From Aliikangiella coralliicola (GTDB lineage: Bacteria > Pseudomonadota > Gammaproteobacteria > Enterobacterales > Kangiellaceae), in NCBI RefSeq assembly GCF_007004725.1, contig NZ_ML660165.1, positions 124,001-188,000 on the forward strand: a stretch of DNA of 64,000 nt, in the 5' to 3' direction. Below the pieces are notes generated by a model. That model was not told where the DNA came from. It saw only the letters and a list, made by a program, of their open reading frames with translations, and searched no databases. Both the position numbers and the translations under genes were made by a program. Shown one piece after another: positions 8,827 through 18,388 of this stretch (its first letter is position 1; each line of letters starts with the position of its first letter).

Positions 8827-9504
8827 TTAAGAATGATAAATCGTTGGATCGCTGACCTGCGCACTTTCAAATGCATTTTTTCGAATGAGGCAAGAATCAC
8901 ACTCTCCACATGCTTTTCCATCGACATCAGCGTCATAACACGAAACTGTTTGTGAATAATCAACGCCGAGTGAATGACCGCGCTGTATAATTTCAACCTT
9001 AGTGAGATCAATAAGCGGAGTGATCAATTTTACTCCTCGACCTTCAATACCAGCCTTGGTCGCGAGATCGGCCATCTTTTGAAAAGCATCGATATATTCA
9101 GGTCGACAATCGGGGTAACCCGAATAATCAACGGCGTTGACACCTGCAAAAATAAAATCGGCTTCAAGCACTTCGGCCCAGGCTAAGGCAATCGACAAAA
9201 ATACTGTATTTCTCGCCGGAACGTAAGTCACAGGAATTCCTTCAGTCCCGCCCTTAGGTACTTCGATCGAGTCATCTGTTAGCGCAGAGCCGCCAAAACT
9301 GCCCAAATTGAGATCGATTATTTTATGTAACTTTACCTTAGCATTTTTAGCGATTCGTTGCGCCGCCTCTAATTCTGATGAATGTTTTTGTCCATAGCGA
9401 AAACTGAGTGCATAACAGTCATAATTTTCCGACTGAGCTATCGCAAGACAAGTGGTCGAATCGAGCCCACCAGACAACAAAATAATCGCTTTTTTCTTAC
9501 TCAT
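8827..9504 (-). CDS. queC: 7-cyano-7-deazaguanine (preQ0) synthase
   Basis: A 225-residue QueC. It converts 7-carboxy-7-deazaguanine, ATP and ammonia into preQ0 in the queuosine tRNA-modification pathway. The PP-loop SGGLDST is at residues 11-17, and the C-terminal zinc site is visible as the cysteines in [18 protein letters not shown]. It lies 124 bases downstream of queE, the enzyme for the preceding step, in the usual Pseudomonas-type tol-pal-queE-queC order. Confidence 0.96.
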   Translation of the reverse strand: MSKKKAIILLSGGLDSTTCLAIAQSENYDCYALSFRYGQKHSSELEAAQRIAKNAKVKLHKIIDLNLGSFGGSALTDDSIEVPKGGTEGIPVTYVPARNTVFLSIALAWAEVLEADFIFAGVNAVDYSGYPDCRPEYIDAFQKMADLATKAGIEGRGVKLITPLIDLTKVEIIQRGHSLGVDYSQTVSCYDADVDGKACGECDSCLIRKNAFESAQVSDPTIYHS

Positions 9505-9628
9505 AAACTTCCAATCAATTAACTTTGGTTCGGGCTAAGGTATTCATTAAATTGACAATATCTAAATGCCGATACTCATTGTCGCAATTTCAGGTTAACT
9601 TAATCGAAATGACAACAAGTGACAATAA

Positions 9629-10273
9629 CTAGTGACCGGCAGCGTCATCCCATAAAATTTTATGCATTTGAATTTGAAATCTCACCGGTAAATTGTCAGC
9701 AATAATCCATTCAGCTAATTCCTTTTCATTAATTTCTCCAAAGCACGGAGAAAATAATACATTGGTTTTTTCGGACAACTGGTACTGTGACAACTGCATT
9801 TTTGCCCAATCATAATCTTTGCGGCTCATGATAACGAATTTAACTTCATCTGATTTATCCAGATGCTGAATATTACTGTAAAGGTTTTTTCCCATTTCAC
9901 CTGAGTCCGGCGCTTTTAAGTCCATGACTTTAGTGACTCTGGGATCAACATCAGAGACATCAATGGCGCCGCTGGTCTCGATGGATACCGAGTAACCTTT
10001 ATCGCACAATGCGACCATTAAAGCTTCACAGGGTTTTCGCTGCGCTAATGGCTCTCCTCCGGTGACACAAATGTGCTGTGGTTGATAAGACTCAATTTTA
10101 GCGACCAGCTCTTCTAGTTCCCAATACTCACCACCACTGAATGCATATTCTGTATCGCACCAGACACATCGTAATGGGCAACCTGTTAACCTGACAAACA
10201 GGGTCGGTTTGCCGATAGTCGAGGATTCGCCCTGTAGAGAGTAGAAAATTTCGGTAATTCTAAGACGTGGCAA
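9629..10273 (-). CDS. queE: 7-carboxy-7-deazaguanine synthase (radical SAM)
   Basis: A 214-residue QueE, the radical SAM enzyme that contracts 6-carboxy-tetrahydropterin to 7-carboxy-7-deazaguanine. The cluster motif is CX3CX2C (GCPLRCVWCDTEYAF), preceded by FYSLQGES, the conserved family N-terminus. The SAM-binding VTGGEPLAQ follows at about residue 69. It supplies the substrate of queC directly downstream. It is separated from cpoB by 266 bases that contain a terminator, so the que genes probably have their own promoter. Confidence 0.96.
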   Translation of the reverse strand: MPRLRITEIFYSLQGESSTIGKPTLFVRLTGCPLRCVWCDTEYAFSGGEYWELEELVAKIESYQPQHICVTGGEPLAQRKPCEALMVALCDKGYSVSIETSGAIDVSDVDPRVTKVMDLKAPDSGEMGKNLYSNIQHLDKSDEVKFVIMSRKDYDWAKMQLSQYQLSEKTNVLFSPCFGEINEKELAEWIIADNLPVRFQIQMHKILWDDAAGH

Positions 10274-10477
10274 AATAAAAATTCGATTAGTCGTCGGTTG
10301 AGGGATTTTACCGGAGAATGAAGGGGAATTCGAGCTTAGTCACCAGACTTTATTGAGTATAAAAACGCCACACTTTTGCACCACTGGACACTTATCGATA
10401 AACCTTTGATTTACGGTAATTTATCTATGGTAGCGTTTTTTATCAGAAAGATTTTGGGTAAAAACATCCCGCCCAAA

Positions 10478-10509
10478 ATAAAAAAGGACGATAGTATAAT
10501 CGCCCTTTT
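10478..10509 (-). terminator. Rho-independent terminator after cpoB
   Basis: On the minus strand, AAAAGGGCGAT pairs with ATCGTCCTTTT across a short AT loop (one G-T pair), followed by a run of T. It lies about 30 bases after the cpoB stop and would end the ybgC-to-cpoB operon before queE. Confidence 0.75.
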
Positions 10510-10539
10510 CGACTTTAATCTTTATTGAAATCAGGGATA

Positions 10540-11325
10540 TTAATGCCCTGCTTGCTTAATATCCTGTAATCCTTTGCGCGCGAGCTGCTGAGGTGCGCCG
10601 GAATATTTACTGACAACTTCATTATAAAGTGCTTTTGCTTCCTGCCATTTTTCTTGCTTTACTTTGATTTCAGCAATTTTCAGAATAGCCGCAGACATTT
10701 TTGAAGAATCCGGAAAGTCCTTTCTTAATTGAACAAATTGTTGCTCTGCTTCAACCAGTTTTGACTGGGCAAAATAAACCTGACCAATCCAGAACCTGGC
10801 GTTGTCTGAATAACTACCACTAGGATATTGTTGCAAAAACGCCTCAAACCCCTGCACTGCTTTGGTATATTCTTTGTTTCTCACCAATTTAAACGCCGCT
10901 TCGAACTCTTTACGCTCATCGCCAGAACCAACAGCCTGCCTCACCTGACTTGCAGTGTTGGGACTAACAACTGGTGTTTTCACTGCCGTACTAGACGAAG
11001 TAGAAGTTTGCGCTTGATTACTTGATGAGTTATTTCTTGGAATAGCACTTAAGCGGGTTTCGATATCACGATACAAATCTCGCTGACGTTCCTGGATTTG
11101 CTGTAATTTAAATTCATGCTCTTCAATAATACCGCGAAGTTCTCGGACTTCTTTTTGTAATTCAATGACTTGTGTACTCATTTCAGACTGTAATTGACTA
11201 CGAGTCTGGTTTTGCTGTTCGAGTTGTTCGATGCGTTGTTCGAGAGTCGATTGAGAGGCGGCAGAAACAGAAGAGGAAACAGTGGCGACAAACGTCGCCA
11301 CTAACAACAAAGACTTATCCGTCAT
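10540..11325 (-). CDS. cpoB: Cell division coordinator CpoB (YbgF), periplasmic TPR protein
   Basis: A 261-residue secreted protein: a short signal peptide ending about SVSAA, a Gln/Glu-rich coiled coil at residues 25-85 (trimerisation region), a Ser/Thr-rich linker, then TPR repeats from about residue 135 (EFEAAFKLVRNKEYTKAVQGFEAFLQQYP and following). CpoB links Tol-Pal constriction of the outer membrane to PBP1B peptidoglycan synthesis at the septum. Its ATG overlaps the pal stop, so translation is coupled. It is the last gene of the tol-pal operon. Confidence 0.94.
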   Translation of the reverse strand: MTDKSLLLVATFVATVSSSVSAASQSTLEQRIEQLEQQNQTRSQLQSEMSTQVIELQKEVRELRGIIEEHEFKLQQIQERQRDLYRDIETRLSAIPRNNSSSNQAQTSTSSSTAVKTPVVSPNTASQVRQAVGSGDERKEFEAAFKLVRNKEYTKAVQGFEAFLQQYPSGSYSDNARFWIGQVYFAQSKLVEAEQQFVQLRKDFPDSSKMSAAILKIAEIKVKQEKWQEAKALYNEVVSKYSGAPQQLARKGLQDIKQAGH

Positions 11326-11839
11326 AGCTTAGTTCGCCACGTCGGTTTTTAGACCATGCACTTTCGTCATGACCTTGAACCGCAGGCTGTTCTTCGCCGT
11401 GACTAACAGTTTTGATTTGTGAAGAAGATACACCATTCAACATCAAGATTTGCGCGACAGCTTTTGCACGACGCTCGCCTAATGCCAAGTTGTAAGCCGG
11501 CGTACCACGCTCGTCACAGTGACCGTCAACAGTAATTACTACACTTGGGTTTTTCGCCAGGAACCATGCATGAGCTTCTAATAGTGCACGACCTTCAGAA
11601 CTGACTGTGTCATCGTCTAGATCAAAATACACAGTGCGAGCTTTACGAGTTTCTGCATTGGCTTCCGCTGCAAGCTCTTCAGCCGATTTTGGTGGAGGCG
11701 TATCAATTGTTGTTGTCGTTGTTTCTTCAACTGGAGGTGTAACGGTTTGTGTTTCTTCTTGACCGTCAGACGCACAGGCAAATAAGAAAGTCGCTGAAGC
11801 CAGAATGACCAGGCCTTTCCCCAATTTGGTAATAGACAT
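11315..11839 (-). CDS. pal: Peptidoglycan-associated lipoprotein Pal
   Basis: A 174-residue outer-membrane lipoprotein with lipobox LFAC (Cys22), a Thr/Pro-rich linker (residues 30-60) and a C-terminal OmpA-like domain. The peptidoglycan-binding signature is visible as TVDGHCDERGTPAYNLALGE with the downstream RRAKAV. Pal anchors the outer membrane to the wall and is recycled by TolB/TolA at the septum. It has a strong AGGAG ribosome site. A 250-base space separates it from tolB, larger than elsewhere in the operon and occupied partly by tandem repeats. Confidence 0.96.
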   Translation of the reverse strand: MSITKLGKGLVILASATFLFACASDGQEETQTVTPPVEETTTTTIDTPPPKSAEELAAEANAETRKARTVYFDLDDDTVSSEGRALLEAHAWFLAKNPSVVITVDGHCDERGTPAYNLALGERRAKAVAQILMLNGVSSSQIKTVSHGEEQPAVQGHDESAWSKNRRGELSYDG

Positions 11840-12037
11840 TAGAATGCTCCTATTTATTAGCTTTTAGTTTAAAATTCTAGTGATTCTCGTTATTCCGCCA
11901 TTATCCCCGATTTTTACTCGGTAAAACAATGACAGATTTATCGATTCTTGAGTTTGAGCGTTATTAATCCGGCGATATTTTAATTAATCAGCCAATTTAT
12001 TCAAAACTCATTCAAGTTTGTCATCAATCCAGATCTG

Positions 12038-12085
12038 TAATATTTCAACTCTTTAATATCCCAACTCGTTAATACTTCAATTAAA
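12038..12085. repeat. Three 16-bp tandem repeats after the tolB stop
   Basis: Units of exactly 16 bp lie at 12038-12053, 12054-12069 and 12070-12085 (core taatatttcaactctt, 3-6 changes between copies). On the minus strand they start 5 bases after the tolB TAG, and the stop region itself (12086-12101) looks like a more diverged fourth unit. They lie within the tolB-pal spacer. There is no sign of a gene in this space. Confidence 0.85.
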
Positions 12086-12089
12086 AACT

Positions 12090-13442
12090 CTAATTGAGAT
12101 ACGGCGACCATACTGGTGCCTTTACTTCTCCCTGCCTTGAAGGTAAACGCGCCTTAAATCGGCCATCCGTTGAAACTACTGATAATACTTGCCTATTACG
12201 ATAAACCGTTGCATAGATCACCATACTGCCATTTGGTGCCAAACTAGGAGACTCGTCCAACGAAGTCTTGGTCAAAGTTTGCATCGTATTTGTTTCTACG
12301 TCCTGCACAGCTACGTGGAATATACCATTAGTCCTATTAATAAGCACCATGGTTTTCCCATCTGGCGTTAATGCTGCACTTGCGTTGTAATTTCCTTCCC
12401 AGGTTACCCGTTGTGCCCGATTACTCGCCAGGTTCTGTTTGTATATCTGCGGGCCCCGACCTCTGTCTGAAGTAAACAAAAGTGACTGGCCATCAGGTGT
12501 CCAACTTGGCTCGGTTTCTATTGAGTTAATTTTCTTCGTTATACGAGAGAATCGGTGACTAGTCAAATCTAGTACATAAATTTCGGGATTTCCATCACGA
12601 GAAAGGGTCAAAGCCAGTCTTCGACCATCAGGAGAAAATGCCGGTGCACTATTAATTCCTTCAAAGGCCGCTACTCTTTTGCGACTATTCGCAATATAAA
12701 TATCTTGTATATAAACTTCAGAACGGCCATTTTCAAACGAAACATAGGCGAGCTTCTTGGCATCTGGCGACCAGGCCGGTGACATAATCGGTTGGGTCGA
12801 GGCAAATATAGTTTGTGGCGCAAAGCCATCTGAGTCGGCAACCATTAACCGATAAGGCTTAGTTTGGCTGCGATCAACACTGACATAGGCAATTTTTGTC
12901 GCAAATGCACCACGTTCACCGGTGAGCTTTTCGTATACTCTATCGGCAATTCTATGGGCATGGAAACGCAAGTCTTTTGCATTAACAAAAGCCGTGTAGG
13001 AATCGAGCCGATTTCTATCAACATTGACGAGTTCACCATTACGTACTTCTTGTTGCTTGCGAAAAATATCGACAAGCTCATAACCCACTTTTAGGCGACC
13101 ATCAGGTTGCTCTTCAATATTACCCACAACAACTGCTTCAATTCCTTTTTCTCGCCAAAGTTCTAAATTAACGTCCTGGTATTTATCGACTTGTTGAACA
13201 AGTTCATGGCGGGCCATTGGGTTAAATCGACCACTACGGCGAAGGTCAGCTCCAACAACTGACGATACATCATGTAAAGGTCGATCTGCGACTCCCTTCC
13301 ACGAAAAGGGTAGTACTGCTATAGGACGAGCACTATCAATACCTTCGCTTATAACAAAATCGAGTTTAATTTCTTCAGCAAGCGCATGCCCGCATATGAA
13401 AAAGGCAATAATCGATAAAACAGTTTTATAGTGAATCTTCAT
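12090..13442 (-). CDS. tolB: Tol-Pal system translocation protein TolB
   Basis: A 450-residue periplasmic protein: a signal peptide (MKIHYKTVLSIIAFFICGHALA), an N-terminal alpha/beta domain to about residue 165, then a six-bladed beta-propeller with repeated D-G/S-F-x-P-Q and SPDGR/TPDGQ motifs. TolB binds Pal and is released by energised TolA. An in-frame ATG at 13451 would add MRT inside the tolA end; the ATG at 13442 gives a better signal peptide and is preferred. Both starts overlap the 3' end of tolA, so translation is coupled. Confidence 0.95.
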   Translation of the reverse strand: MKIHYKTVLSIIAFFICGHALAEEIKLDFVISEGIDSARPIAVLPFSWKGVADRPLHDVSSVVGADLRRSGRFNPMARHELVQQVDKYQDVNLELWREKGIEAVVVGNIEEQPDGRLKVGYELVDIFRKQQEVRNGELVNVDRNRLDSYTAFVNAKDLRFHAHRIADRVYEKLTGERGAFATKIAYVSVDRSQTKPYRLMVADSDGFAPQTIFASTQPIMSPAWSPDAKKLAYVSFENGRSEVYIQDIYIANSRKRVAAFEGINSAPAFSPDGRRLALTLSRDGNPEIYVLDLTSHRFSRITKKINSIETEPSWTPDGQSLLFTSDRGRGPQIYKQNLASNRAQRVTWEGNYNASAALTPDGKTMVLINRTNGIFHVAVQDVETNTMQTLTKTSLDESPSLAPNGSMVIYATVYRNRQVLSVVSTDGRFKARLPSRQGEVKAPVWSPYLN

Positions 13443-14313
13443 CGTTCTCATTTTCTAACTCAAATGTTCTAGTTTTTAGTTCCGCGTAAACATCAGGATC
13501 TTTCGACATAGGCAAAGGCTCAGCTCTCAAAATAGCCCTTCTTCCCGATTCGCAATGGACCGGATCTCCCCTGACAACTTCAATCTGGTAGACTAATCCA
13601 TCTGGTGCAATACCGATTCTAAATGTACAGGATCCTTTTTTCTCTGGTTTAAACCAATTCCTCTTAATCTTCCCTCGAATCAACTGGTTAAACTTATCAA
13701 CTTCGCTCAATACCTGTTGCCTATGGGCAGCTTCAAGCTCCGCAGCCTCAGCATCCATCTGCGCCTGCATTTCTCGTTCAATCGCTTCTTGGCGTGCTTT
13801 TTCCTCGGCTTCCTTGCGTTTTCGTTCAGCTTCAGCCTTCGCCTTGCGCTTTCGCTCTTCTTCTAACTTTCGCTTTCTTTCGGCTTCAGCTTTGCGTTTT
13901 TTCTCAGCGTCAGCTTTTTTCTTTCTTTCCTTCTCTTCTTTAATTCTTTTTTTCTTTAGATCTGCTGCTTTTTTTTCTTCAGCTTTTCTTTTCTCTTCAG
14001 CCTTCTTCCTTTTTTTCCGGGCATCGTCCGCTTTCTTTTCTTCCTCAACCCGTTTCCGCTTAGCATCATCTTCTGCTTTCTTAAGCTGATCTAATCGCTG
14101 TTTTTCTTTCCTTTTTTGATCAAGTTTTTCCTGTTTCAGCTTTTTAACCAGTTGCTCTACTCGCTGACTATTGATCGCCTTGGCATTAATCTTCTCCATC
14201 GGAGCAGAAGACTGTTTGACTTCAATTTTCGCAAACTGATAATTTGATACCAATAACGCAACTAACCCGATGTGAGCAACAATTGACAATAAAATGGCAT
14301 TATTTAACTTCAT
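13426..14313 (-). CDS. tolA: Cell envelope integrity protein TolA
   Basis: A 295-residue protein with one N-terminal membrane span (residues 6-25), a very long Lys/Glu/Ala/Arg helix (about 45-205), and a C-terminal TolA domain (KFNQLIRGKIKRNWFKPE, with cysteines in GSCTF and VHCESG that would form the domain disulfide). TolA uses proton flow through TolQR to reach across the periplasm and free Pal from TolB. A longer frame starts with TTG at 14322; the ATG at 14313 is chosen. It ends inside the tolB start. Confidence 0.95.
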   Translation of the reverse strand: MKLNNAILLSIVAHIGLVALLVSNYQFAKIEVKQSSAPMEKINAKAINSQRVEQLVKKLKQEKLDQKRKEKQRLDQLKKAEDDAKRKRVEEEKKADDARKKRKKAEEKRKAEEKKAADLKKKRIKEEKERKKKADAEKKRKAEAERKRKLEEERKRKAKAEAERKRKEAEEKARQEAIEREMQAQMDAEAAELEAAHRQQVLSEVDKFNQLIRGKIKRNWFKPEKKGSCTFRIGIAPDGLVYQIEVVRGDPVHCESGRRAILRAEPLPMSKDPDVYAELKTRTFELENENDEDSL

Positions 14314-14393
14314 TGGCAGCAAACTTTTTCAATACATCAAATTTAATCAACTTGGTCTTTCATTTAGATAACTGAACTTACTCAATCTCTAAG

Positions 14394-14831
14394 CTAACTT
14401 TCTGGATCAGTCATTAAACCAATTGACTCAATACCAGCTTCTGTCTGCAGCAGCACCATCAATTGGACCACTTTGTCATAGGAAACATTCCGATCGCCGT
14501 TGATCATCACTTCTGCATTCGGATTCAACTTAAGGTGAGCGGCCACTAACTCAACTAACTCATGGGCTTCTAACGCTTGATCCGATGATTGCCCCACTGA
14601 CAAATAGTAATTTCCGCTTGAATCAATACTCGCAATCAGTGGCGGCTCGTCGTTAGCTGAAATCGGTTCTGCATCTACTTCGGGCAAATCAACTTTAACG
14701 CCGGCAGTAATCAATGGTGCTGTGATCATAAAAATCACCAGCAAAACCAACATTACATCGATGTAAGGTACAACATTAATTTCAGCGACGGGTCTTCGCT
14801 TATTTTTGCGTTTGATCGGCAATTGACTCAT
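14394..14831 (-). CDS. tolR: Proton channel subunit TolR
   Basis: A 145-residue ExbD/TolR protein. A single N-terminal membrane helix contains the proton-carrying aspartate (INVVPYIDVMLVLLVIFMIT, Asp25). A periplasmic domain follows, with the EVMINGDRNVSYDKVV segment typical of the family. TolR works with TolQ as the motor that energises TolA. It starts 10 bases after tolQ. Confidence 0.95.
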   Translation of the reverse strand: MSQLPIKRKNKRRPVAEINVVPYIDVMLVLLVIFMITAPLITAGVKVDLPEVDAEPISANDEPPLIASIDSSGNYYLSVGQSSDQALEAHELVELVAAHLKLNPNAEVMINGDRNVSYDKVVQLMVLLQTEAGIESIGLMTDPES

Positions 14832-14841
14832 AAGTACTTAC

Positions 14842-15531
14842 TCACTGCCCAGATACTTTACTGTGAGCCTTTCGGTGAAGAATTCCTGAAAACTCTTCGA
14901 CAAAATTTTCATATTGAGTTTCTATCTTCTGAACTTTATGGGTAAACCGGTTGTAAGCGATTACAGCGGGAATCGCAGCAAATAGTCCCATTGCCGTCGC
15001 AATCAGCGCCTCAGCAATTCCGGGCGCAACCATGGCTAAAGTGGCCTGTTTTACGCTTCCCAGAGCGATAAAAGAGTTCATGATCCCCCAAACCGTTCCA
15101 AATAACCCGACATAAGGTGTTGTAGAACCAACCGTCGCTAAAAATGACAGGTGCACTTCAACTTTGTCGATTTCACGTGAATAAGCAACTCGCATGGCTC
15201 TATGGGTTCCATCCATTACCGCCTGCGCTGAAGTTCCGGATTGCTTGCGTAAACGAGCAAATTCGCGATAGCCGGCTAAAAACAACAACTCCATACCCGT
15301 TGGCTGAGTCTGTCGGCTGGTTAAATCGTTATAAAGCTTGCCGAGATCAATACCGGACCAAAACCTTTCTTCAAACTTATTGCCAGCATTGACCGCAGAT
15401 TTGAGGCCGCGGCTTCGCTCCAGAATCATCGCCCAGGAAATAACCGACAATAATAAAAGCAAAACCATAACCAGTTGCACCACGATGCTGGCTTCTAAAA
15501 ATAGATTGATAATTGACATATCAGCAGACAC
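14842..15531 (-). CDS. tolQ: Proton channel subunit TolQ
   Basis: A 229-residue ExbB/TolQ protein with three membrane helices (about residues 13-35, 135-155, 170-192). The conserved VGLFGTVWGIMNSF and APGIAEALIATAMGLFAAIPA segments form the proton channel. The start chosen is GTG, overlapping the ybgC stop by 11 bases, because AGGGAGG lies 9 bases upstream; the ATG 12 bases further has no such site. Confidence 0.95.
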   Translation of the reverse strand: MSADMSIINLFLEASIVVQLVMVLLLLLSVISWAMILERSRGLKSAVNAGNKFEERFWSGIDLGKLYNDLTSRQTQPTGMELLFLAGYREFARLRKQSGTSAQAVMDGTHRAMRVAYSREIDKVEVHLSFLATVGSTTPYVGLFGTVWGIMNSFIALGSVKQATLAMVAPGIAEALIATAMGLFAAIPAVIAYNRFTHKVQKIETQYENFVEEFSGILHRKAHSKVSGQ

Positions 15532-15934
15532 GCTGAAGTACCTCCCTAACAGCTGCCGGTATGCGGCAGGGTGTAAATGATTCTAATTTTAAACTGACAA
15601 CGCTAATTTCGGCTTTGCATAATACCTGTTGACGGTCGCCATGTAGAAAAAGTTTTTGTTCAAATTGCAAACTGGCACCACGAATTGCTGTTAAGTGAGT
15701 AATGACTTCAACTTCGTCACCAAACCTTACCGGCTTGACATAATCAACATCCGACTTTTTGACGGCAAATGCGATATCTTGAGCAAATAAGTCAGCCTGA
15801 TTAATCCCAAGACTTCTTAACCATTCGCTTCGTGCACGCTCAAAAAACTTGAGATAATTGGCGTGATAAACCACTCCGCCAGCATCGGTATCTTCGTAGT
15901 AGACACTGATTGGCCAAATAAATTCAACTGACAT
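15521..15934 (-). CDS. ybgC: Tol-Pal-associated acyl-CoA thioesterase YbgC
   Basis: A 137-residue hot-dog thioesterase. The active-site motif is YYEDTDAGGVVYHANYLKFFERARSEW, with the catalytic aspartate in DTDAGG. It hydrolyses short-chain or phospholipid-pathway acyl-CoA/ACP thioesters and is the usual first gene of the tol-pal operon. Directly upstream, where ruvB would be expected, is instead a 260-base space and the divergent AidB-like gene. Confidence 0.94.
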   Translation of the reverse strand: MSVEFIWPISVYYEDTDAGGVVYHANYLKFFERARSEWLRSLGINQADLFAQDIAFAVKKSDVDYVKPVRFGDEVEVITHLTAIRGASLQFEQKLFLHGDRQQVLCKAEISVVSLKLESFTPCRIPAAVREVLQRVC

Positions 15935-16194
15935 TATTATCGTTTGTTACGCTTCAAAGCCCCTAAAGTAGGGAACTATAACCAATTGAAAGGGAGAAAT
16001 TAACCGTAAATGTGTAAAAATCTGGCAATTTTGAGTAATTTGTGAGGAAAACGCGCTAAATTATTGAAAATTTAATGAATTTTGTTGTTTAACGATTGAG
16101 TTGACGGACATTTAAGCCTGAAAAAATAGCCCTTTATTTGTTAATCGAGAGAGTGCTATAGTCATCGTACCAGTTTCTAGTCAGCCAGTTACTC

Positions 16195-17892
16195 ATGAAC
16201 ACGCAACAGCCAGGTCAATCTCAAACCGACCAACTTAGAGACGGTCAAATCATCACCGCGGAAACTCACCAGGTGTTCAACCAGCCTAGCCCCCTGGAAA
16301 ATTACAATGCCTTTACTTCAAATAATATTTTGCTCAATTATGTTGAAAAATTCGGAGGGGTTTGGGGTGAACAAAAGTTAGCAAATTATGGGCACCAAGT
16401 TGGACACGAGCTGTTAACAGCGGGATTTTCAGCCAATAGTCATAAGCCCGAATTTCAAAGTCACGACAGATTTGGCAATCGAATTGACCAGGTTAAGTAT
16501 CATCCTGCTTATCACCAATTGATGAAAGCAGCGATTAATGCCGGCCATCACAACATACCGTGGACAAACCCCGAAAAAGGCACGCATGTTGTCCGTGCTG
16601 CGCTTGAATATCTCCACACTCAAGCCGACCCGGGCAGCGGTTGTCCCTTAACAATGACTTTCGCTGCTGTTCCAGCACTAAAACATCAACCAGACATCGC
16701 AGAAAAATGGTTGCCCAAAGTTCTTAGCAATGAATATGACCCCGACAATCGCCCATTTTTTGAAAAAAATGGATTGACTATCGGCATGGCAATGACAGAA
16801 AAACAAGGGGGGTCAGATGTTCGGGCCAATACTACCAGAGCATTTCCAATTGGCGAGCCTGGACCGGGCAAAGCCTATGAACTCGTTGGACACAAATGGT
16901 TTTGCTCAGCGCCCATGTGTGACGCCTTTCTGGTACTGGCGAATACTAATAAAGGTTTATCCTGTTTTTTGTTACCTCGATGGAAGCCTGATGGTCATAA
17001 AAATGAGATGCATATTCAACGCCTGAAAAACAAAATGGGCAACGTGTCTAATGCATCGTCCGAAGTAGAGTTTCGCGGTGCATTTGCCTGGATGATTGGA
17101 GAAGATGGACGTGGTGTTCGTACCATTTTAGAAATGGTAGCAATGACACGCTTTGATTGTATGGTAGGTTCCTCCGCTATTATGGGATTGGCAGCGGCGC
17201 AAGCGCTTCACCATACAGGTGGCCGAGAGGTTTTTGGTAAAAACCTGCATCAACAACCATTAATGCAAAACGTATTGGCGGACCTGGCTTTAGAATCAGA
17301 AGCAGCGCTGGCAATTAGCATGCGCCTTGCCTATTCTCTCGATCATCAGGAGAAAGAGCATGAACAATTGCTCTTTCGACTGGGGACTGCGATTGGCAAA
17401 TATTGGATTTGCAAAAGAACGCCGCAACACACATACGAAGCAATGGAATCCATCGGTGGTGTTGCTGTCGTTGAAGATAATGTTCTAGCTCGCCTGTATC
17501 GTGAATCTCCGATAAACGCAATTTGGGAAGGTTCCGGCAATGTGCAATGTCTTGATGTTGCGCGAGCAATGACCAGGACACCAAAAGTTATCGAAGCTTT
17601 TATCGCTGAGCAGGAAAAGGCAGTTGGCCAGATTAAGTGTTTTGATCAACAACTATCGACGTTAAAAAATCAACTGGCCTCGAATAAAATTGCAGAAAAT
17701 CAGCTCCGCATTTTAGTTGAAAAAATGGCGATACTTTGGCAAGCCTCAAGCTTAATTCAATTTTCAGAAGATTTTGTCGCCGAAGCATTTGTGGAAAATA
17801 GACTTAAGAATACAAGTGGAAATATGTATGGAACTTTAAACGAGAATGTCTCTTTTACCCAAATCATAGAGCGAGCAAAACCAGCTCTTTAG
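16195..17892 (+). CDS. aidB: AidB-like acyl-CoA dehydrogenase family protein
   Basis: A 565-residue flavoprotein of the AidB branch of acyl-CoA dehydrogenases. Visible marks are GMAMTEKQGGSDVRANTTRA (FAD/substrate loop), GHKWFCSAPMCDAF, and the C-terminal TYEAMESIGGVAVVEDNVLARLYRESPINAIWEGSGNVQ. In E. coli AidB belongs to the adaptive response to alkylation and binds DNA near its promoter; the enzymatic reaction is unclear. The protein is slightly longer than E. coli AidB (about 540). It is divergent from ybgC across 260 bases, with no alkylation-response genes beside it. Confidence 0.88.
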   Translation: MNTQQPGQSQTDQLRDGQIITAETHQVFNQPSPLENYNAFTSNNILLNYVEKFGGVWGEQKLANYGHQVGHELLTAGFSANSHKPEFQSHDRFGNRIDQVKYHPAYHQLMKAAINAGHHNIPWTNPEKGTHVVRAALEYLHTQADPGSGCPLTMTFAAVPALKHQPDIAEKWLPKVLSNEYDPDNRPFFEKNGLTIGMAMTEKQGGSDVRANTTRAFPIGEPGPGKAYELVGHKWFCSAPMCDAFLVLANTNKGLSCFLLPRWKPDGHKNEMHIQRLKNKMGNVSNASSEVEFRGAFAWMIGEDGRGVRTILEMVAMTRFDCMVGSSAIMGLAAAQALHHTGGREVFGKNLHQQPLMQNVLADLALESEAALAISMRLAYSLDHQEKEHEQLLFRLGTAIGKYWICKRTPQHTYEAMESIGGVAVVEDNVLARLYRESPINAIWEGSGNVQCLDVARAMTRTPKVIEAFIAEQEKAVGQIKCFDQQLSTLKNQLASNKIAENQLRILVEKMAILWQASSLIQFSEDFVAEAFVENRLKNTSGNMYGTLNENVSFTQIIERAKPAL

Positions 17893-17923
17893 CTAAAACT
17901 AATTTAACTGTAACAGATTCATT

Positions 17924-18388
17924 TCAGGTTAAATCAAGCTCAAGGTAAATCACTTTGTTTAGTGGATTTTCATAGTAAGAAGAGATTTCCTTGAATCCCA
18001 GCTTTTCATAGAGTTCAACTGCTCGCTCCAGCCTCTCAAGCGTGTCGAGCTGCATTTTTTTATAGCCTAATTCTTTGGCTTTTTTGATAATAGCTTCAGC
18101 AAGTTTCCTTCCCGCCGAAAGCCCTTGAGAAACGGTTTTCACATACAGACGTTTCATCTCGCACGTATCGCCTTTAAGTGCTCGCACCGCGACACAGCCG
18201 ATCATATCGCCCTCGTGCTTCGCCAATAAGATTGCCCCCTCAGGCGATGCGTATTTGCCCGGCAATGAGGCTAATTCTTGCTCAAACCCCTGAAAGCAAA
18301 GATCTTCGCCAAGAAATTCCTGGTACTCTCTAAATAGCTGTCGAGCAACGTCCATATCATCAGTAGTGCTGGCTAAAAAAATTTGCAC
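17924..18388 (-). CDS. GNAT family N-acetyltransferase
   Basis: A 154-residue single-domain GNAT protein. The acetyl-CoA binding motif is in EMKRLYVKTVSQGLSAGRKLAEAIIKKAKELG (the R/Q-x-x-G-x-G/A loop is QGLSAGRKL), followed by the strand KMQLDTLERLERAVELYEKLGF. Substrate unknown. The start is GTG with GGAAG 7 bases upstream. It is convergent with the AidB-like gene, the stops being about 30 bases apart. Confidence 0.85.
   Translation of the reverse strand: MQIFLASTTDDMDVARQLFREYQEFLGEDLCFQGFEQELASLPGKYASPEGAILLAKHEGDMIGCVAVRALKGDTCEMKRLYVKTVSQGLSAGRKLAEAIIKKAKELGYKKMQLDTLERLERAVELYEKLGFKEISSYYENPLNKVIYLELDLT

Noticed and set aside
13814-14089. Ser/Phe/Arg-rich open frame opposite tolA
   Set aside because: It is the antisense shadow of the Lys/Glu/Ala-rich tolA helix.
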